Part shown: positions 17,741-24,311 of the stretch, one piece after another | Numbering within the stretch: position 1 is the first letter of the stretch | Layout of the letters: each line of letters starts with the position of its first letter | Origin: Sphingomonas sanguinis | GTDB lineage: Bacteria; Pseudomonadota; Alphaproteobacteria; Sphingomonadales; Sphingomonadaceae | Direction of reading: 5' to 3' | DNA length: 64,000 nucleotides | NCBI RefSeq assembly: GCF_019297835.1 | Contig: NZ_CP079203.1 | Location: 2,718,501-2,782,500 of the forward strand | Made by a program: the position numbers and the translations under genes | The notes under the pieces: generated by a model | What the model saw: the letters and a program-made list of their open reading frames with translations, nothing else | Told to the model about the DNA's origin: nothing | The model's database searches: none

Positions 17741-18268
17741 ATGACCAGCCTTTCCCTTTCCGGGCCGAGCCGCCGCCCGTCCGACCTGTCGCCCGCCCCG
17801 CGCGCCGCGATCCTGATCGGCGGTGGCACGCTGTCGGTGATGGCGGTGGTCGCGATGGCGCGTGGCGCGCTCGGTCTGTCACCGACCCTGGCGCGGGTGC
17901 ACGACGTGGCGGTGTTGATCCATCTCGGTTCGGTCCTGCCCGCCCTGCCGCTGGGACTCTATGTCCTGCTGGCGCGCAAAGGGGATGCGCGGCACCGGAT
18001 GCTGGGCAAGGTCTGGGCGATGCTGATGGTGGTCGCGGCCCTTTCCGCCCTGGCGCTGCGCGACCTGAATCATGGGCATTTCAGCTTCATCCACATCTTC
18101 GTGCCCGTCACGCTGATCGGACTGTGGCGCGCGATCACGGCGGCGCGGGCCGGGCGGATCGACACGCATCGCAAGGTGATGGTCAGCCTGTATCTCACCG
18201 GTTTGATCGGAGCGGGCTCCTTCGCCTTCCTGCCCGGCCGGGTGATGGGGACATGGCTGTTCGGTTAA
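17741..18268 (+). CDS. DUF2306 membrane protein
   Basis: 175-residue inner-membrane protein with about four hydrophobic segments. DUF2306 features are ARVHDVAVLIHLGSVLPALPLGLYVLL (in parts), KGDARHRMLGKVWA and DTHRKVMVSLYLTGLIGAG. Conserved histidines on the membrane segments suggest haem or metal binding, but the function is unknown. It is divergent from the LytTR gene with the direct repeats between them. Its TAA stop interlocks with the stop of the convergent ligase gene. Confidence 0.85.
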   Translation: MTSLSLSGPSRRPSDLSPAPRAAILIGGGTLSVMAVVAMARGALGLSPTLARVHDVAVLIHLGSVLPALPLGLYVLLARKGDARHRMLGKVWAMLMVVAALSALALRDLNHGHFSFIHIFVPVTLIGLWRAITAARAGRIDTHRKVMVSLYLTGLIGAGSFAFLPGRVMGTWLFG

Positions 18269-19857
18269 GTCACCAGCCGCTTGAGCGTCTCCACCCGGTC
18301 GGCTTCGGCGGCGGGCTTGTCGGTGCGGATGCGGGCGATCCGGGGGAAGCGCATGGCGACGCCGGATTTGTGCCGCTTCGAATCGTGGATTGAATCGAAC
18401 GCGATCTCCAGCACCAGCGTCTTCTCCACCTCACGCACCGGGCCGAAGCGGTGGACGGTATGGGCGCGCACGAAGCGGTCCAATGCACGCAGTTCCTCGT
18501 CGGTGATCCCCGAATAGGCCTTGCCGACGGGCAACAACTCGCCCTCATCGGTCCAGCAGCCGAAGGTATAGTCGCTATAATAGCTAGACCGGCGCCCATT
18601 GCCGCGCTGCGCGTACATCATCACGCAATCGGCCGTCAGCGGATCGCGCTTCCATTTGTACCACAGGCCGACCCGCCGCCCGCCGCTATAGGGGGAATCG
18701 CGACGCTTGAGCATCACCCCCTCGATCGCGGCATCGCGCGCGGTGGCGCGCAAGGCTTCCAGCGCGGTGAAGTCCTCCGCCTCGATCACCGCGCTGACGT
18801 CGAACCGCTCGGGGTCGAGCTTGGCGGCGAACCCCTCCAGCCTCTTGCGCCGCTCGGTCCAGGGCAAAGCGCGGACATCCTCTGTCCCGTCGACCAAAAT
18901 GTCGTAGAGCCGGACAAAGGCGGGATAGTCGGCCAGCATCTTGGCCGACACCGTCTTGCGCCCCAGCCTTTGTTGCAGCGCGTTGAAGCTGGCCGCACCG
19001 CCGCCATCCTCCAGCGTGCCACCTTGATGCTCGCCCTTGACCAACAGCTCGCCATCGACCGCGCCGATCGCGTCGAAAGCACTCGCCACATCGGGAAAGG
19101 CGTGGGTCACATCGTCGCCGGTGCGGCTGTAGAGCCGGGTCTGCCCTGCGACATGGACGATCTGCACCCGGATGCCGTCCCATTTCCACTCGGCGGCATA
19201 GTCGGTCAGGTCGACCCGCAGATCCTCCAGCGGATGGGCGAGCATGAAGGGGCGGAAGACCGGCACATCGGCGGGCGTCGGCTGCGCGCCGGTGCCTTCT
19301 CCCCAGGCGAACAGCTCGGCATAGGGGGGCGACAGGCCGTGCCAGACCTCCTCCACCGCCTCGACGTCCAGCCCGAAATGCTGGGCGAAAGCGGTCTTCG
19401 CCAGACGTGCGGACAGGCCGATGCGCAGGCCCCCGGTCGCCATCTTGAGCAGCGCGAACCGCTCCTCGGCAGTCGACCGGTCGAGCATGTCGGCCAGCAC
19501 GGCGGGCGCGTCGGAGCGCGACAGATGCCGCAATCGCTCGACCACATCGCTGACCGACAGCGGTTCGGGATCGAGCGGCCGATCGGGCGCGGGCCAGAGC
19601 AGGGCGACCGTCTCGGCGGTGTCGCCGACATAGTCGCGGCTCATGCGGAACAGGACGGGGTCGACCCGCTGCTCGATCAGCGCACGGATCAGCGCGGGCT
19701 TGACGCCGGGCAGGTCGAGATCGCCGGTCAACGCCGCCATCGCCCAACCCCGGTCAGGATCGGGCGTGGCGGCGAGATAATCCGCGACCAGCTTCAGCTT
19801 GGCGTTGCGGGAACGCGTGTAGATCAGCGCGTCGAGCAACCCCGCGAATTCGCGCAT
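18265..19857 (-). CDS. ATP-dependent DNA ligase (cisplatin-damage-response type)
   Basis: 530-residue ligase. The adenylated lysine lies in the EWKWDGIRVQ motif (K-x-D-G) near residue 230. Upstream is the helical DNA-binding domain (ARLAKTAFAQHFG); downstream are the nucleotidyltransferase motifs ending in GLWYKWKRDPLTADCVMMY and an OB-fold C-terminus with MRFPRIARIRTDKP. This subgroup is known in Alphaproteobacteria next to an exonuclease, a helicase and a phosphoesterase. Here those partners are absent and DUF1328 is the neighbour (6 nt upstream, same strand). Confidence 0.93.
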   Translation of the reverse strand: MREFAGLLDALIYTRSRNAKLKLVADYLAATPDPDRGWAMAALTGDLDLPGVKPALIRALIEQRVDPVLFRMSRDYVGDTAETVALLWPAPDRPLDPEPLSVSDVVERLRHLSRSDAPAVLADMLDRSTAEERFALLKMATGGLRIGLSARLAKTAFAQHFGLDVEAVEEVWHGLSPPYAELFAWGEGTGAQPTPADVPVFRPFMLAHPLEDLRVDLTDYAAEWKWDGIRVQIVHVAGQTRLYSRTGDDVTHAFPDVASAFDAIGAVDGELLVKGEHQGGTLEDGGGAASFNALQQRLGRKTVSAKMLADYPAFVRLYDILVDGTEDVRALPWTERRKRLEGFAAKLDPERFDVSAVIEAEDFTALEALRATARDAAIEGVMLKRRDSPYSGGRRVGLWYKWKRDPLTADCVMMYAQRGNGRRSSYYSDYTFGCWTDEGELLPVGKAYSGITDEELRALDRFVRAHTVHRFGPVREVEKTLVLEIAFDSIHDSKRHKSGVAMRFPRIARIRTDKPAAEADRVETLKRLVT

Positions 19858-19863
19858 GGGGGA

Positions 19864-20049
19864 TCAGTCGATCGCGTTCTTCACCGACTTGCCCGCGACC
19901 AGCCCAAGCACGAGGAAGATCACGAACAGCGCGATCGCGATGAAGAACAGAATCTTGGCGATCCCGACGAACGCACCGCCGATGCCGCCGAAACCGAGAG
20001 CGCCGAGGATCAATCCGACGACGAGGAACGTGATGGCGAGCTTGAGCAT
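19864..20049 (-). CDS. DUF1328 small membrane protein
   Basis: 61 residues, almost entirely hydrophobic: two membrane segments ([19 protein letters not shown] and [19 protein letters not shown]) separated by a Gly-rich turn, ending GKSVKNAID. This is the standard DUF1328 form. Such proteins are often stress-induced, but their role is unknown. It has a good AGGAGG site. It is just upstream of the ligase gene and probably cotranscribed. An EcfG-like promoter box lies about 30 bp before it. Confidence 0.9.
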   Translation of the reverse strand: MLKLAITFLVVGLILGALGFGGIGGAFVGIAKILFFIAIALFVIFLVLGLVAGKSVKNAID

Positions 20050-20079
20050 GGGGCAATCCTCCTGACCTGATAGGGGGTT

Positions 20080-20104
20080 AACTGGCGGGGAGGGTTGGTG
20101 TTCC
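20080..20104 (-). promoter_or_regulatory. EcfG-like promoter box before DUF1328
   Basis: On the minus strand, GGAAC is followed after 16 bases by AGTT; the general-stress sigma factor EcfG of Alphaproteobacteria recognises GGAAC-N16/17-CGTT. One mismatch in the -10 half. Confidence 0.4.
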
Positions 20105-20185
20105 GGTTACGGTTGATCGATGAAACGGGGATGGGATGCGGCCTCGATCGGGGGCATCGGCGTCGCCATCGATTTTCCGATCTTA

Positions 20186-20201
20186 TGCCAAGTCATTGGC
20201 A
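20186..20201. promoter_or_regulatory. Perfect 6-4-6 palindrome before Crp/Fnr gene 2
   Basis: TGCCAA-GTCA-TTGGCA lies 33 bp before the start codon. The half-site geometry fits a Crp/Fnr dimer, and the non-FNR recognition helix could explain the unusual half-site. Autoregulation is inferred. Confidence 0.45.
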
Positions 20202-20234
20202 AGCGCGCCGGACCCGTGTGAAGAGCCTGTCATC

Positions 20235-20963
20235 ATGCCCTATCCGATCCACCGTTTCCAGGCGATGTGCCGCCTGACTCCCGCCGAAGAACATCAGCTG
20301 ACGACCCTGGGCGATGCCGAGGTCGTGCGACGGCGCGGCGAGACCTTTCAGCGGGAAGGCGATGTGCTGGGCGGGTTTCACCTGCACCTGCGCGGCTGGA
20401 TCAGCTCGTCGATCCTGCTGCGCAGCGGCCATCGGCTGATCCAGAAGATCCATCTGCCCGGCGACATATTGGGCACGCCCAGCATGGTGCTGCCCCAGGC
20501 CGCCGACACGCTGACCGCGATTACCGAGGCGGTCACCGCCTTCGTTCCCTATGAACGTGTCGGGCAGTTCTTTACCCGGGCGCCACGTCTGGCGGCGCTG
20601 TTCATGGTGGCGGTGCAGATGGAGCGGCTGGCGCTGATGGACGTGCTGGCCGTCACCGGAAACGCCTCGGCCCGCGAGCAGCTTGCGCGGTTGCTGGTCG
20701 ATCTCCATGTGCGGCTCACCCCGATCGGGATGGTGCAGGACAACAGCTTCCACCTGCCGCTGACCCAAGAGGTGATGGGCGACCTGCTCGGCCTGACCGC
20801 CGTGCACGTCAATCGCACGATCCGCGGCATGGAAGCCGAGGGGCTGATCTCGCGCGAGGGGCACCGTGTCCGCCTGCTCGACCTGCCCGCACTCCGCGAC
20901 CTTTCGCCGCTGCCGCCCCGGCGTCCGCAGTTCGAGCCGACCTGGTTGCCCGCGTCGGTTTGA
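20235..20963 (+). CDS. Crp/Fnr-family transcription regulator 2
   Basis: 242 residues: an N-terminal cNMP-type barrel (ETFQREGDVLGGFHLHLRGWI), a long dimer helix with MVAVQMERLALMDVLAVTGN, and a Crp helix-turn-helix (LTQEVMGDLLGLTAVHVNR). It is a paralogue of the regulator at 14.5-15.2 kb, with the same recognition helix and a similar C-terminal WLP ending. There is no FNR cysteine cluster. The start at 20235 (MPYPIH) is the usual length; the longer frame covers the palindrome region. A strong bidirectional terminator follows. Confidence 0.9.
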   Translation: MPYPIHRFQAMCRLTPAEEHQLTTLGDAEVVRRRGETFQREGDVLGGFHLHLRGWISSSILLRSGHRLIQKIHLPGDILGTPSMVLPQAADTLTAITEAVTAFVPYERVGQFFTRAPRLAALFMVAVQMERLALMDVLAVTGNASAREQLARLLVDLHVRLTPIGMVQDNSFHLPLTQEVMGDLLGLTAVHVNRTIRGMEAEGLISREGHRVRLLDLPALRDLSPLPPRRPQFEPTWLPASV

Positions 20964-20984
20964 AACAGCCTCCAAGCGCAAACG

Positions 20985-21014
20985 AAAAGGCCCCGGCGTC
21001 GACCGGGGCCTTTT
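20985..21014. terminator. Bidirectional intrinsic terminator
   Basis: AAAAGGCCCCGG, six bases, then CCGGGGCCTTTT: a 12-bp perfect stem flanked by A and T runs, serving both Crp/Fnr 2 (plus) and dps (minus). Confidence 0.92.
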
Positions 21015-21036
21015 CCTATCGGCTCGGGCCGGGCAA

Positions 21037-21534
21037 TCAGCCCTTGCGACCCGCCTCGAACAGGAACCAGGCGCGTTCCTCGGCCTGGTCGGTCCATTCG
21101 TCGACGATGCCGCTGGTGGCATTGTCCTTGGCGTCCTCGGCGGCGTCCTTGACCGCGCGGAAACGCTCGACGAGCTTCAGATTGTCGTCGCGCAGCTCGA
21201 CCAGCATGTCGGCGGCGGACACGAATTCGCGGTCATTGTCGACGATGGTCTGGCGGCGCGCGATGTCGCCGATCGAGCGCAGCGTGACGTTGCCGGTCTT
21301 GCGCACGCGCTCGGCAATGGCATCGGTCACGCCCAGGATCTGCGTGGCCTGATCGTCGAGCATCAGGTGATAGTCGCGGAAATGCGGGCCCGAGACGTGC
21401 CAGTGGAAATTCTTCGTCTTCAGGTACAGCGCATAGCAATCGGCCAGCGCTCCGTTCAGCGCGTCGGCGACGCTGGCAGTGGCGTTGCGGTTGAGGTCGG
21501 TCGGCGTATCGAGCGCCGGGTTGATATCGGACAT
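21037..21534 (-). CDS. dps: Dps-family DNA-binding ferritin-like protein
   Basis: 165-residue four-helix protein that forms dodecamers, oxidises Fe2+ with peroxide and protects DNA. The ferroxidase-site signature is clear: KNFHWHVSGPHFRDYHLMLDDQA, spread over two subunits in the family. The N-terminal tail is short and not lysine-rich. I chose the second of two nearby ATGs (21534), because GGGAG lies 7 nt before it and only 1 nt before the first. An EcfG-like box is present upstream, which fits a stress gene. Confidence 0.92.
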   Translation of the reverse strand: MSDINPALDTPTDLNRNATASVADALNGALADCYALYLKTKNFHWHVSGPHFRDYHLMLDDQATQILGVTDAIAERVRKTGNVTLRSIGDIARRQTIVDNDREFVSAADMLVELRDDNLKLVERFRAVKDAAEDAKDNATSGIVDEWTDQAEERAWFLFEAGRKG

Positions 21535-21569
21535 GGACATGCTCCCGCTGTCTGAGGAATCGTTGCGTA

Positions 21570-21594
21570 AACGATCCGATGGCGCAATGGCTCC
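21570..21594 (-). promoter_or_regulatory. EcfG-like promoter box before dps
   Basis: On the minus strand GGAGC, 16 bases, CGTT: one mismatch to GGAAC-N16-CGTT. It overlaps a small dyad (AATCGTT...AACGATC) that might bind another regulator. Confidence 0.4.
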
Positions 21595-21636
21595 CCCGCT
21601 GTCCATGTACTAAGCCCGCGCTGTCTGATCGACTGC

Positions 21637-22206
21637 CTAGATCAATCCCTTGGCCGAAAGCGCGATGACGATGCCGATCAGGATCATGATCGCGCCGCCC
21701 GTCATGCGGATCGGCCGCCAGGGCAGCCGCCGCCACTCGCGCGGCCCCAGCAGGATCGCGGGCAGCAACGCGCCGAGCAGCCCGAGCACTGCACCGGGCC
21801 AAGCCGCCCAGGGCAGAGGCGACCGCGCGGCCGCGATCGCGACCAGCGCCAACCCCGAGTCCATCAGCAGGATCGATCCGGCCCCCAGCAATGCGGTACC
21901 GAAGACGCCCAGCCGAACCGAGCCGAAGGACGAACCGGCACGCGGCAGTCGCCCCATCATGCCGATACCGACCAATACCAGCGCGACCGCCAGCAACAGG
22001 CTGCGCGTCTCGGGCGTCACCTGCGGCCCCAGCAGCATCCCGATCCGGATCGCCACCGCCGCCAGCACGCCTTGCGCGAGCATGACCCCGCCGAGCACCG
22101 GGGCCGACCGGCCGGTCCGTTCCGCCAGCCGCTCGGTAAAACCGCTCAGCCGCCCGCCCGCCTGTGACAGCAGGGTCGCGACCAGAACGATCATCAACCC
22201 ATCCAT
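21637..22206 (-). CDS. Six-helix membrane protein, degenerate GDT1/UPF0016-like
   Basis: 189 residues with about six hydrophobic segments in two similar halves, the layout of GDT1/TMEM165 (UPF0016) cation transporters. The end (WAAWPGAVLGLLGALLPAILLG ... RMTGGAIMILIGIVIAL, in parts) follows the second GDT1 half. The signature E-x-G-D-(K/R)-(T/S) should appear in each half; here the matching stretches read SQAGGRL and MDSGLAL, so the metal-binding acids are lost. It may have a changed or regulatory role. Its start overlaps the upstream stop (TGATG), so translation is coupled. Confidence 0.6.
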   Translation of the reverse strand: MDGLMIVLVATLLSQAGGRLSGFTERLAERTGRSAPVLGGVMLAQGVLAAVAIRIGMLLGPQVTPETRSLLLAVALVLVGIGMMGRLPRAGSSFGSVRLGVFGTALLGAGSILLMDSGLALVAIAAARSPLPWAAWPGAVLGLLGALLPAILLGPREWRRLPWRPIRMTGGAIMILIGIVIALSAKGLI

Positions 22207-22556
22207 CAGCTGGCCAGACGCACCGAACAGGCCTCGGCAAAGTCGTTCGCGGTCTGCCAGTCCTGTCGCTCGCTGGCGATGGCGTCGCTCAGGATCGCGA
22301 ACCAGCCATGGACGGGCACCCCGGTCTGCTCGCGCATCAGCGCGCGGTCGATGAAATGGGTGACGGTGACCGCCGGGACGAGGCCATGGCGATGGGCGAT
22401 GCGGCGAATCGCCTCTATCCCGTCGAGCAGCTCGGCCGCCCGCGCATAGGGCGCGGACACGTCGAGCGCGGCGATCCTGGCCCAGAGCTGGTCGCGAATC
22501 TCGGCGGCAGCCATGCTCCCATGGGGTGATTCGCCCGGCTCCATCGTGATGGTCAT
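22206..22556 (-). CDS. Conserved-looking hypothetical protein
   Basis: About 116 residues, soluble and largely helical, with a His-rich stretch (IRRIAHRHGLVPAVTVTHFIDRAL) and C-terminal WQTANDFAEACSVRL. I do not recognise a family. The gene is supported by codon composition and by the one-base overlap of its stop with the start of the membrane-protein gene. The start is uncertain (ATGs at 22601, 22595, 22565, 22556 and 22544 are possible; 22556 has GAGGG close by). Confidence 0.6.
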   Translation of the reverse strand: MTITMEPGESPHGSMAAAEIRDQLWARIAALDVSAPYARAAELLDGIEAIRRIAHRHGLVPAVTVTHFIDRALMREQTGVPVHGWFAILSDAIASERQDWQTANDFAEACSVRLAS

Positions 22557-22737
22557 CCCTCTCATGCGCGTCCCGATAGCGGGAAGTCGCGCCATTTCCA
22601 TAGAGGCTTGGCCGTAAAGAGGGGCTTAAATCGGGTGAAATGCTTGACTCACGCGGGGGCATGGGCCATGGGCGGCCCTTATATAGCGGCGGCTCCGGCT
22701 GCCGCTTTCGCTTTTTCACGCATACAGGAACCAGGTC

Positions 22738-22905
22738 ATGGCCAAGCCGACCACCGTCAAGATCAAGCTCGTCAGCTCGGCTGATACAGGCTTCTTTTAC
22801 GTCACGAAGAAGAACCCGCGCACCAAGACCGAGAAGCTGAGCTTCAACAAGTACGACCCCGTCGTGCGCAAGCATGTCGAGTTCAAGGAAGCCAAGATCA
22901 AGTAA
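22738..22905 (+). CDS. rpmG: 50S ribosomal protein L33
   Basis: 55-residue ribosomal protein, below the size most gene finders report. It begins [20 protein letters not shown] and has the family pattern [21 protein letters not shown]. The zinc-ribbon cysteines are missing, so this is the Cys-minus form. AGGA lies upstream at suitable spacing. It is a single gene, with a hairpin terminator 50 bp downstream and the LysR gene convergent. Confidence 0.97.
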   Translation: MAKPTTVKIKLVSSADTGFFYVTKKNPRTKTEKLSFNKYDPVVRKHVEFKEAKIK

Positions 22906-22956
22906 TTCGCGCGGGGGCGGCCGTTCGCGTCGTCCCGTGAATGCTTGAAGGCGTGA

Positions 22957-22987
22957 AGCCGCCGTCCGACAGGACGCGCGGCTTTTT
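22957..22987 (+). terminator. Intrinsic terminator after rpmG
   Basis: AGCCGC pairs with GCGGCT, with an inner GTCC/GGAC stem, followed by five T. Confidence 0.8.
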
Positions 22988-23003
22988 GTCGTTGTTTCTT
23001 CCT

Positions 23004-23110
23004 CTCCCCCTCCCGCAGGCGGGAGGGGGCTGGGGGGAGGGCTGGGGGTCTCATGGAGACCATTGCCCGTGGCTTTCCCTCCCCCATCCCCTCTCGCCTG
23101 CGGGAGGGGC
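23004..23110. repeat. Family B intergenic repeat, copy 1
   Basis: CCCCCTCCCGC-AGGC-GGGAGGGGG at the left and its counterpart at the right, with a GGTCTC-ATG-GAGACC hairpin in the middle. It lies between the convergent rpmG and LysR genes. Confidence 0.8.
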
Positions 23111-23158
23111 GTGCTCTGGGCTGGCAGCAAGTGTGAATCACACGGCTTTAAAAGGGGG

Positions 23159-24049
23159 CTATGCCGCTTCCGGGTACAGCGTGGCGATCAGCCAGTCATG
23201 GAACAGCTTCACCGACTTCTGCTGAAGCGCGCGCGGGCGGCAGACGAACCAGTGGCTGTACGGGCTGTCGACTTCGATATTGAACAGCCGCACTAGCCGC
23301 GGGTCGTGTGCATGCTCAAAATGGCTGGCGTGCATGAAGGCGATGCCCAGCCCCTGCGCCACCGCTTCCAGCATCAGGCCGCCCGAATCGAAGAAGTCGA
23401 TTGCCTTGGGCTTGATCTCGGTCAGTCCCGCGGCTTGGCACCAGGCGGTGAAGGCGTCGGGCATTTCGCGGTGCAGCAAGGCGGTCATGCCGTTCATCTG
23501 CTCGGGGCGAAGTAGCGGGTTGGGACCTTCCAGCAGCCGCTTGGCGCCGATGACATAGACTTTGTTGCGATCGAGTCGCTTGGCGTAGAGCGAGGGGTCG
23601 ATGTCGCGGCCCAGCGCGATCACCGCGTCCAGCCCTTCGCCCAGCCGCGCGATGCCATGCCCGGCGGTATCGATGTCGAGATGCAGTTCGGGATGCGCCG
23701 CGCGGAGCAGGCCCATATGCGGAAACAAGCGCTGCGACGCATAGAGCGGCAGGACGCCGAGTCGCAGGCGCAGCACTTCCTGCCCGCTGGTCATCGCCTC
23801 CACCGCGTCGGAAAGCTGGTCGAGCAACGGCGCGATCTGCTCCATCAGACGCTGCCCCTCGTCATTGGGCACCATCGCCTGATGCCGCCGGGCGAACAGC
23901 GGCTTGCCGACGAAGCGCTCCAGCGTCTGCACCCGACGGCTGAGCGCGGGGGCGGACAGCGCCAATTCCTCGGCCGCCGCCTTGATGGAGCCCAGACGCA
24001 CGACCTGGACAAATGCTTCGATCGCACCCAGCGGGGGGAGCCTGCGCAT
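23159..24049 (-). CDS. LysR-family transcription regulator (GcvA-like)
   Basis: 296 residues. The winged helix-turn-helix is at residues ~5-63 (LGAIEAFVQVVRLGSIKAAAEELALSAPALSRRV, in parts); the rest is the periplasmic-binding-protein-like effector domain. The form with LPPLGAIEAF at the start resembles the GcvA/AmpR group. The effector is unknown. It is divergent from the cdc48 gene, which is a possible target. A good sigma-70-type promoter lies about 50 bp upstream. Confidence 0.92.
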   Translation of the reverse strand: MRRLPPLGAIEAFVQVVRLGSIKAAAEELALSAPALSRRVQTLERFVGKPLFARRHQAMVPNDEGQRLMEQIAPLLDQLSDAVEAMTSGQEVLRLRLGVLPLYASQRLFPHMGLLRAAHPELHLDIDTAGHGIARLGEGLDAVIALGRDIDPSLYAKRLDRNKVYVIGAKRLLEGPNPLLRPEQMNGMTALLHREMPDAFTAWCQAAGLTEIKPKAIDFFDSGGLMLEAVAQGLGIAFMHASHFEHAHDPRLVRLFNIEVDSPYSHWFVCRPRALQQKSVKLFHDWLIATLYPEAA

Positions 24050-24099
24050 GGCGTACCTGTACTCGTTGACCTATTGGGCAGAGGATTGCACAAACTGCA

Positions 24100-24127
24100 A
24101 TCATAACCAAGCTTTTCGCACTTGCAA
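24100..24127 (-). promoter_or_regulatory. Sigma-70-type promoter of the LysR gene
   Basis: On the minus strand TTGCAA, 16 bases, TATGAT, about 50 bp before the LysR start codon. It is one of the few near-consensus promoters in the window. Confidence 0.6.
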
Positions 24128-24189
24128 CATAACGTGTCGCACCGCAAAAGGAACGGGCCTTTCAGGCATCCTCTCCTAAAAACTTTCAC

Positions 24190-24220
24190 GGGCTGGTCGT
24201 TTCGATCGGCCCTTTTTTTT
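24190..24220 (+). terminator. Intrinsic terminator upstream of cdc48
   Basis: GGGCTGGTCG-TTT-CGATCGGCCC (two G-T pairs) followed by eight T. No plus-strand gene precedes it before the divergent LysR gene, so it must end a short transcript: either an untranslated attenuated cdc48 leader or a small RNA. Confidence 0.8.
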
Positions 24221-24311
24221 GCCTCGGCTGGGCCGCCCGCCCTTTTGCGGACCGGAACCCGCCCCCAAGTCCCGCGCTTTCGTGTTTCAGACACTTTGCC
24301 AAGGGACGATC

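Noticed and set aside
22644..22685. TTGACT and TATATA upstream of rpmG as a sigma-70 promoter
   Set aside because: The boxes are 30 bp apart, far from the required 16-18.
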